Assembly (NCBI GenBank): GCA_900554455.1
Contig: USHT01000024.1
Location: 1 to 10,546 of the forward strand
Direction of reading: 5' to 3'
Length of the DNA: 10,546 bases
DNA from: an uncultured Collinsella sp.
GTDB taxonomy: Bacteria > Actinomycetota > Coriobacteriia > Coriobacteriales > Coriobacteriaceae
In this document: one piece after another, positions 4,718-10,546 of the stretch
How the letters are laid out: each line of letters starts with the position of its first letter
How positions within the stretch are numbered: the stretch's first letter is position 1
The notes under the pieces: model-generated
Databases searched by the model: none
Told to the model about the DNA's origin: nothing
What the model saw: the letters and a program-made list of their open reading frames with translations, nothing else
Program-made: the position numbers and the translations under genes

Positions 4718-6679
4718 CTAGTTGGTCGTACCGGAATCGTCGCCCGTGCTCGTGCTCGTGCCCGAGCCCGAACCAGAAAGTGCGACCGTCAGCGTAATCG
4801 TGCTGTCGGTGGACTGCTTGCCAGTGGGGGAGACGCCCGTAACGGTGGCATCCTCGTTACCGCTTACGGGATTGCCGTTCTGGTCACAGAAGCCAATGTT
4901 ATAGAAACCGGCGTTGTTGAGCGCGGTAACGGCGGCGGAGATGCTCTTGCCGTACAGGTTGCCCGGGACGGTGGCCTTGCCGGACTTCTTGGCAATGACG
5001 ACGGTAATCGTGGCGCCGGGCTTCTGCTTGCCGCTGGGGTTCCAGCTGATCACGGTGCCCTCGGTAACCGAGTCGTTCTCCTGGTAGCTCACGTCGACGC
5101 CAAAGCCTGCCATATCGAGGGCGTTGCGCGCCTGGGCCTCGGTCATGTCGGTCAGGTCGGGGACGGACGTGGTATCCGGGCCGCTCGAGACCTTGTACGA
5201 GATGGTCGTGCCCTTCGCGACTTCCTTACCGGCTTCGGTGCCCTGCTCAAAGACCTGGCCCTCATCAGCCTCGTTGGCCTCCTCGGAGGCGTTGCCCTTC
5301 AGGCCAACGCTTGCCAGTGCGGCTTCTGCTTGGTCCTTGGTCAGGCCGACAAGTTTGGGAACCTCAACCTTTTCGGAGGGCTTGGGGCCCTTGGAGATTA
5401 CCAGGTTCACCTTGGTGCCCTTGGTCTTCTTGGTGTTGCCGTTGGGCGTCTGCTCGGCGACCTTGCCCTCGTCGACATCGTCGTTGTAGCTTTGGTCGAT
5501 GGTGCCGACCTCGAGGCCGGCTTCCTTGATCAGCTCGACGGCAGTCTGCTGGTCCTTGCCCAGCACATCGGGCACGGTGACCTGCTCGCCGCCAAAGAGT
5601 CCTGTGGCAAAGGCCACCACGATGCCGATGACGGCAACCGCTGCCACCACGGCGGCGATGATCTTGTTCTTGTTGGATTTGGGCTTTTCGACCTCGTAGG
5701 AGCCGGTGGAGCCCGAAACCGAGCTGCGGGCGGTATTTTGGCCGCTCACGCCCGAGACGGGACGCACCATGGCACGCGTCTGATCGGAAAGCTCGCGAGT
5801 CTTGGTGGCTCCCAGCTCACCGGGGGCACCGATGATGCGCGTGGGCTCCGAGACGTTGACGGCACGGCCCGACAGGTAGCTGTTGAGCACCTGACGCAGC
5901 TCGTCGGCGGTCTGGAAGCGGTTTGCCGGGTCCTTCTCCATGCACTTGAGGATGATGCGCTCAAGGTCGGCGTCGACACCGGAGTTGATCTGGCTCGGCG
6001 GAATAGGCAGCTCGTTGACCTGCTTGAGTGCGACCGAGATAGCGTCGTCACCGTCAAAGGGGACGCGGCCGGTGGCGCACTCGTACATCACGACGCCCAG
6101 CGAGTAGATATCCGAGGTGGGGCCGAGGTCCTGACCACGGGTCTGCTCGGGGCTGACGTAGTGGGCGGTTCCCAGCACGTTGTTGTCTTGCGTGAGGTGG
6201 CTGTTCTTGGCGCGCGCGATGCCAAAGTCCATCACCTTGATGTTGCCGTCGGGCAGCACCATGATGTTCTGCGGCTTAATGTCGCGGTGGATGATCTCGT
6301 GCTTGTGGGCGACCGAAAGCGCGGAGCTGATCTGCGAGCCGATCTGCGCGACCTTCTTGGGGTCGAGGGCGCCGTGGCTCTTGATGCCGCTCTTAAGGTC
6401 GGTACCGCGCAGGTACTCCATGACGATGTAATAGGTGTCGCCGTCCTTGCCCCAATCGTAGACGCCCACGATATAGGGGGAGGAGAGGCCGGCTGCTGCC
6501 TGGGCCTCCTGCTTAAAGCGTGCGGCGAAGGTCGCGTCGCCAGCATACTGCGGCAGCATGATCTTGACGGCAACCGTGCGGTCGAGGACCTGGTCCTGTG
6601 CACGGTAGACGGTCGCCATGCCGCCTGTTCCCACCTTATCCTTGAGGAGGTATCTTCCCCCGAGGACCCTCTGTTCCAT
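4718..6679 (-). CDS. pknB: PASTA-domain Ser/Thr protein kinase (PknB/PrkC type)
   Basis: This membrane kinase (653 aa) senses cell-wall fragments or lipid II through extracellular PASTA domains and phosphorylates division and wall-synthesis proteins. The kinase domain (about 8-270) has the Gly-rich loop GTGGMA (17-22) and the VAVK lysine (Lys39). It also has HRDIKPQN (131-138, catalytic Asp133), DFG (151-153) and GTAHYVSPEQ (about 170-179). A basic/Ser/Thr-rich juxtamembrane region leads to one membrane span (about 340-358). Four PASTA-like repeats follow (about 366-432, 437-501, 502-565, 567-635); the last is divergent and contains a cysteine. A Gly/Ser/Thr tail ends the protein. I preferred ATG at 6679 because TTAGGAG lies 5 bases upstream; an in-frame ATG at 6692-6694 lacks a ribosome binding site. 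In the loop segment LTQDNNV an Asp replaces the second of the two threonines known in PknB homologues. Confidence 0.95.
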   Translation of the reverse strand: MEQRVLGGRYLLKDKVGTGGMATVYRAQDQVLDRTVAVKIMLPQYAGDATFAARFKQEAQAAAGLSSPYIVGVYDWGKDGDTYYIVMEYLRGTDLKSGIKSHGALDPKKVAQIGSQISSALSVAHKHEIIHRDIKPQNIMVLPDGNIKVMDFGIARAKNSHLTQDNNVLGTAHYVSPEQTRGQDLGPTSDIYSLGVVMYECATGRVPFDGDDAISVALKQVNELPIPPSQINSGVDADLERIILKCMEKDPANRFQTADELRQVLNSYLSGRAVNVSEPTRIIGAPGELGATKTRELSDQTRAMVRPVSGVSGQNTARSSVSGSTGSYEVEKPKSNKNKIIAAVVAAVAVIGIVVAFATGLFGGEQVTVPDVLGKDQQTAVELIKEAGLEVGTIDQSYNDDVDEGKVAEQTPNGNTKKTKGTKVNLVISKGPKPSEKVEVPKLVGLTKDQAEAALASVGLKGNASEEANEADEGQVFEQGTEAGKEVAKGTTISYKVSSGPDTTSVPDLTDMTEAQARNALDMAGFGVDVSYQENDSVTEGTVISWNPSGKQKPGATITVVIAKKSGKATVPGNLYGKSISAAVTALNNAGFYNIGFCDQNGNPVSGNEDATVTGVSPTGKQSTDSTITLTVALSGSGSGTSTSTGDDSGTTN

Positions 6680-6811
6680 TCCTGCTCCTAACATAACTAT
6701 TCGCTCAACGATGTGTGTAGTACCTACGATGTGGCCGCTGGGGCCGTGTGGCGCGTTGCCGCTAACTCTTCGGCCGCGGCGCGCCTCGGGTGTCCGATTC
6801 GATCACGGGCA
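6680..6811 (-). other. Gap between the SEDS-PBP fusion and pknB
   Basis: This 132-bp spacer is long for an otherwise tight cluster. It contains a GC-rich interrupted hairpin: GGCGCG (6750-6755) pairs with CGCGCC (6780-6785) and CCGC (6759-6762) with GCGG (6776-6779), with a 3-base bulge. There is no U-run, so it is not a classical terminator. A heptamer CGATGTG occurs twice (about 6709-6733). I find no convincing promoter for pknB and no ORF. It may modulate pknB expression relative to the upstream genes. Confidence 0.4.
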
Positions 6812-9676
6812 TCACGCTCCCTGTGCGGCAAGCGCCGCGGTCAGGACGATACCGGCAATCTTGGCGGCCTTGACGTCATGCTTGTCGAAATCCTCCAAGG
6901 CCACCGAGATGGCGACCGTGGGTGAATCGTAAGGTGCAAAGCCAACAAACATCGAGTTGACGTTGGTGCCGCCGGTCTCGGCCGAGCCGGTCTTGCCGGC
7001 GACCTTGACGCCGGGGATCTGGGCATCGGTGCCGGTGCCGGACTGGACGACGGCAAGCATGGCCTGCTTGACCTGGTCGGCCGTGGCGGAGCTGACGGCC
7101 TGACCAAGCGAGCGGGACTGCGTGGTCTTGACCACGGTTCCGTCCGGGGCGAGTACCTGGGCTACAAAGTACGGGTCCATGACCACGCCGCTGTTAGCGA
7201 TGGCGGCGGCAATCACGGCGTTTTGCATGACGGTGGTCTGCGGGCCGGGCGTGTGGTCCATGCCGACAGGCTGGCCGGCGCCGGCGGTCTCCCACTCGGT
7301 CATGAGCGACGGGTCGGCCATGATGGAGGCCGCGGAGGTCAGGTCCTGGCCGAGCTTTTGGCCGTAGCCAAAGGCGTTGGCAAACTGTACGAGCGTATTT
7401 GCGCCAACTTCGTTTGCCACCTGGCCAAAGACGACGTTGGAGGACACGGCAAAGGCCTGCTGCAGGCTGATGGTGCCGTAGCTCTCGTTGGCAGAGTTGG
7501 TGACCGGTGCGTTGCCGATGTCCATGGAGCCGGGCGCCTGGTAGGTGCTGGTAAGGCTGGCGGTGCCGGTCTCGAGTGCCGCGGAAAGCGTAACGACCTT
7601 AAACGTTGAGCCCGGCGTGTACAGCGCGTCCATGGCGCGATTGTACATGGAGCCGTCCTCGCCGCCGCCCGTCTGCAGCAGGGCATCGATGTTGGTGTTG
7701 TCATAGGTGGGCGAGCTGGCACATGCGAGCACCGCGCCGGTACGCGGGTCGATGACCACTACAGCGCCCTTAAAGCCCTTGAGTGCCTGCTCGGCCGCCG
7801 TCTGGATGCGCGAGTCGATGGTGAGCTTGGCGGTGTTGCCCGGCTGGGTCTGGCCCGCGAGCGACGCGATGGCGTTGTTCCAGCTGGAGTAGTCCTTAGA
7901 ACCGGTGAGCGTGTCGTTCATGACGCTCTCGATGGCGGTGGTGCCATACTGCTGACTCACGTAGCCAACCACGTGCGCTGCCAGGTTACCGTTGGGGTAG
8001 GAGCGTACGTAGGTGCCGTCCTCCTGCTGCAGCGACTCGGCCAGCGTCACGCCGTCGGACGTGATGATGGAGCCGCGCTGGATGTACTTGGAGCGGGCGA
8101 TGGTGTGGTTGTTGGTCGGCATGTCCTGATAGTCCTTGGCCTTGATGACCTGGACATAGGTGAGGTTGCCGATAAGGATGGCGAACAGCGCCGTAAAGGC
8201 GAGCACCGCGCGGGTTAGACGGTTGGCGAGCGCCACGCGGCCGAGCACACCGGATTCAGGCGTGTCGAGCAGGCGACGACGCATGCGCGAGCCGACGGAA
8301 TGGCTGCCGCTGCCGTAGGAAGACGAGGTGGCAAAGCGCGTGCCCGTCGGGGCGGCGGCCGATGCGACCTGATCATCGGTGATGGCGGCCATGGTGCCGG
8401 TGCCGGTAAGCTCGGCCTCGCGTCCGGTCGCCTCGTCACCGGCGCGCAGCAGGAGCGCGACGATGATAAAGCTTGCCAGCAGCGAGGAGCCGCCCTGGCT
8501 CATAAAGGGCAGAGTGACGCCGGTCAGCGGGATCAGGCGGGTGACGCCGCCCACGATCAAGAAGGCCTGGAAGCTGATGGCTGCCGTAAGACCGGTGGCG
8601 CTAAAGGCGGCGAGGTCGGATTTAGCGCGGGCAGCTGTGGTGAGGCCACGCACGGCAAAGAGCATAAACAGGATGAGCACGGCGCCGCCGCCCAAAAGGC
8701 CCATCTCCTCGCCAATGGCCGAGAAGATAAAGTCGGACTCGACGACAGGGATGTTGTTGGCCATGCCGTTGCCGATGCCAACACCGACCAGGCCGCCATC
8801 GGCAAGCGAGAAGAGCGACTGGACGATCTGGTAGCCCTGGCCCTGGGCGTCCTTAAACGGATCGACCCAAACCTGGAAACGCACCTGAACGTGCGACAGG
8901 AACTTGTAGGCGCCCACGGCTCCGACAGCTAAGAGCGCAAGGCCGATAACGACATACGAAAAGCGCCCCGTGGCAACGTAGAGCATCAGCAAGAAGATGG
9001 TGTAGAACAGCACGGCCGAACCCAGGTCGCGTTCGAAGACGACGACGAGCAGGCACACACCCCACACGGCAAACAGCGGCAGCAGCAGTCGCAGGCGAGG
9101 GATCTTAAAGCCCAGAATCTTGCGGTTGGAGATGGAGAGCAGCTCGCGGTTCTCGGCCAGGTAGCCGGCCAGGAACAGGACGATAAAGACCTTGGCGAAC
9201 TCGCCGGGCTGGATGGTAAAGCCCGCGATGCGAATCCACAGCTTGGAGCCCGAGATCGTGGTGCCGATAAAGATAGGCAGCATCAGCAGAATGATGCCGA
9301 TGATGCCAAAGGTGTACTTGTAGCGCATGACCACGTCGAGGTTTTTGACTAGTGCAAGCGTTCCCACCATGAGCGCCACCGAGACAAACAGGATGATGAG
9401 CTGTGAGATGGCGAGAGCGGGGGCGAGGCGCGTCACGAACGTGATGCCGATGCCCGAAAGTATAAATACGATGGGCAGGATGGCGGGGTCGGCACCGGGC
9501 GCCAAGATGCGCACGGCAATGTGGGCCGCGGCAAAGGCGGCAAAGAGGCCGATCGGTACGGCGAGCGTCTCAAAGGAGATGGCAGCGCCCGCGGTGAGGA
9601 CGTACATCGCATACAGCAGGATGACGGGGAACGCCGAGGCGATGAGCAAGAGCAGCTCGGTGTTGCGGCGACTCAT
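6812..9676 (-). CDS. RodA/FtsW (SEDS) glycosyltransferase fused to class B penicillin-binding protein
   Basis: One uninterrupted 954-aa ORF joins two peptidoglycan synthases that are normally separate. The N-terminal SEDS part (about 1-412) is a polytopic membrane protein with about 10 hydrophobic spans. It contains FERDLGSA (about 214-221), ESDFIFSAIGEEMG (about 313-326; Asp315 matches the catalytic Asp of RodA/FtsW) and the LIPLTGVTLPFMSQGGSS signature (about 381-398). It polymerises lipid II into glycan. A polar Ser/Gly/Thr/Ala-rich linker (about 412-485) follows, then one span (about 488-507) and an extracellular transpeptidase. The transpeptidase has STFK (Ser690, Lys693), SSN (745-747) and KTG (895-897), so all three catalytic motifs are intact. 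The second half resembles PbpA of Mycobacterium in size. ATG at 9676 is preferred: AGGGAG lies 8 bases upstream, while an in-frame GTG at 9685 abuts it. The gene starts 16 bp after the phosphatase stop. Confidence 0.94.
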   Translation of the reverse strand: MSRRNTELLLLIASAFPVILLYAMYVLTAGAAISFETLAVPIGLFAAFAAAHIAVRILAPGADPAILPIVFILSGIGITFVTRLAPALAISQLIILFVSVALMVGTLALVKNLDVVMRYKYTFGIIGIILLMLPIFIGTTISGSKLWIRIAGFTIQPGEFAKVFIVLFLAGYLAENRELLSISNRKILGFKIPRLRLLLPLFAVWGVCLLVVVFERDLGSAVLFYTIFLLMLYVATGRFSYVVIGLALLAVGAVGAYKFLSHVQVRFQVWVDPFKDAQGQGYQIVQSLFSLADGGLVGVGIGNGMANNIPVVESDFIFSAIGEEMGLLGGGAVLILFMLFAVRGLTTAARAKSDLAAFSATGLTAAISFQAFLIVGGVTRLIPLTGVTLPFMSQGGSSLLASFIIVALLLRAGDEATGREAELTGTGTMAAITDDQVASAAAPTGTRFATSSSYGSGSHSVGSRMRRRLLDTPESGVLGRVALANRLTRAVLAFTALFAILIGNLTYVQVIKAKDYQDMPTNNHTIARSKYIQRGSIITSDGVTLAESLQQEDGTYVRSYPNGNLAAHVVGYVSQQYGTTAIESVMNDTLTGSKDYSSWNNAIASLAGQTQPGNTAKLTIDSRIQTAAEQALKGFKGAVVVIDPRTGAVLACASSPTYDNTNIDALLQTGGGEDGSMYNRAMDALYTPGSTFKVVTLSAALETGTASLTSTYQAPGSMDIGNAPVTNSANESYGTISLQQAFAVSSNVVFGQVANEVGANTLVQFANAFGYGQKLGQDLTSAASIMADPSLMTEWETAGAGQPVGMDHTPGPQTTVMQNAVIAAAIANSGVVMDPYFVAQVLAPDGTVVKTTQSRSLGQAVSSATADQVKQAMLAVVQSGTGTDAQIPGVKVAGKTGSAETGGTNVNSMFVGFAPYDSPTVAISVALEDFDKHDVKAAKIAGIVLTAALAAQGA

Positions 9677-9692
9677 AAGCGGCACTCCCTTT

Positions 9693-10546
9693 CTAATTCT
9701 TATCGGAGGCTTCGGCCTCGGCGGACTGTTCGGCGGTTTTCTCGGAATCTGATTCGGAGGTCGATCCCTGATTGGTGTTGTCGCGAATCGTTTGCGCGTC
9801 GATCACCTGGCGGGTCTGCTCCTCGTCGATCTGGTGGCGGTACTTGGATATCGTGTCCTGCGCATCGTCGACACTTGTTTGCGGAATGCCCGCCTTGAGG
9901 CGGTTTTGCGTGTCTTCGGGCAGGTCGGACAGCTTGATGCTGGTTTCGCTTTCGAGCCAGTGGAGCTTGAGTCCGAGTGGCTTGCCGGGCAGGCCGCGCC
10001 AGACGGCGACATTGCCCTGGTAGGTACCAAGGTAGTACGAGCCGGTGACACCCGTGTAGGCCCAGATGCCAGCTGCCAGCACAAAGACGAGGGCCAGGAT
10101 GGCGGCGATAGTAACGTTGCGGCGACGCACGCGTTGCGCCTCGCGCATGACGCCATCGTCAACCAGGTCAACGACTACTACGGTCACGTTGTCGTGGCCG
10201 CCGGCGGCAAGCGCCGCGTCCACTAGGTTGTCGACGCAGATTTGCGCGGTTGAGGACTGCGTGGCGATGTTCTCGATATCGCTATCGGGAATCATGCTCG
10301 AGAGGCCGTCGGAGCACAGGATCAGGCGGTCGCCTTCCTCGATATGCAGAGTGAAGTGGTCGGCATACATGGCGGGGTCCGAGCCCAGCGCGCGGGTGAT
10401 GACCGAACGGTTGGGGTGGACGCGAGCCTCGTCTGCCGTGATCTCGCCGGCGTCCACGAGCTCCTCCACGTAGGAGTGGTCGCGGGTCACGCGGATGAGC
10501 GTGCCCTCGTGGAGCAGATAGGCGCGAGAGTCGCCCACGTGGGCGA
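9693..10546 (-). CDS. pstP: PP2C-family Ser/Thr phosphatase with membrane anchor (5' end outside window)
   Basis: This is a metal-dependent phosphatase that reverses PknB-type phosphorylation. Only the C-terminal part is present: the frame runs off the window edge, so the N-terminal catalytic motifs (including the first metal-binding Asp) are not seen. About 284 residues are visible. They begin with AHVGDSRAYLL, a PP2C motif, followed by HPNRSVITRALG, LILCSDGLS and GGHDNVTVVVVD, which carry metal-site aspartates. One membrane span (NVTIAAILALVFVLAAGIW, about 145 residues in) leads to a roughly 120-residue extracellular tail ending in a Glu/Ser/Ala-rich stretch. The GTG at 10538 is the Val of VGDSR and not a start. 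It is upstream of, and only 16 bp from, the SEDS-PBP gene, as in actinobacterial pstP-rodA-pbpA-pknA/B clusters. Its partner kinase is probably the pknB above. Confidence 0.92.
   Translation of the reverse strand, partial: AHVGDSRAYLLHEGTLIRVTRDHSYVEELVDAGEITADEARVHPNRSVITRALGSDPAMYADHFTLHIEEGDRLILCSDGLSSMIPDSDIENIATQSSTAQICVDNLVDAALAAGGHDNVTVVVVDLVDDGVMREAQRVRRRNVTIAAILALVFVLAAGIWAYTGVTGSYYLGTYQGNVAVWRGLPGKPLGLKLHWLESETSIKLSDLPEDTQNRLKAGIPQTSVDDAQDTISKYRHQIDEEQTRQVIDAQTIRDNTNQGSTSESDSEKTAEQSAEAEASDKN

Noticed and set aside
4706..6691. 661-aa open frame on the (+) strand opposite pknB
   Set aside because: It mirrors the kinase gene, has no ribosome binding site at its start, begins with low-complexity Arg/Ala repeats and shows no domain; the (-) strand kinase is unambiguous.

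Overview
The window looks like chromosomal DNA of a Gram-positive, high-GC, probably anaerobic actinobacterium. The best guess is class Coriobacteriia (Collinsella or a close relative). That guess rests on three things: a hydrogenase nickel chaperone, a Firmicutes-like mannose-family PTS with its DUF956 companion, and an actinobacterial pstP-rodA-pbpA-pknB cell-envelope signalling cluster. It is inferred from gene content and was not searched.

Layout. 1-118 is a hairpin-rich leader, followed by hypA (119-547, +). An AT-rich 337-bp regulatory gap (548-884) contains a perfect TATAAT and two copies of GTTTAAACAAA. Next is a (+) mannose-family PTS operon: EIIAB (885-1874), EIIC (1893-2711) and EIID (2728-3648), each with a clear Shine-Dalgarno sequence. 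A strong intrinsic terminator (3705-3750) separates EIID from a DUF956/manO-like gene (3769-4167). A cluster of about 61-bp palindromic repeat units (4193-4391) follows, then tRNA-Arg(CCU) with its terminator. A second, opposite-facing terminator closes the (-) strand cluster. Read in its transcribed direction from the right edge, that cluster is a PP2C phosphatase (cut by the window end), a single-ORF RodA/FtsW-PBP fusion (954 aa) and a PASTA-domain Ser/Thr kinase (653 aa).

How the genes work together. The PTS genes form a complete sugar-specific permease: phosphate passes from HPr to His9 of IIA, then to His175 of IIB, then to sugar moving through IIC/IID. On the (-) strand the kinase carries extracellular PASTA domains that in this family sense muropeptides or lipid II. 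The phosphatase opposes it, and the SEDS-bPBP fusion combines glycan polymerisation and crosslinking in one polypeptide.

The most noteworthy points are the SEDS-PBP fusion inside the conserved kinase/phosphatase operon, the palindromic repeat array beside the tRNA, the paired GTTTAAACAAA motifs upstream of the PTS operon, and an Asp where one of the two activation-loop threonines of PknB-type kinases would be. I see no mobile element, CRISPR array or clearly novel multi-gene system.
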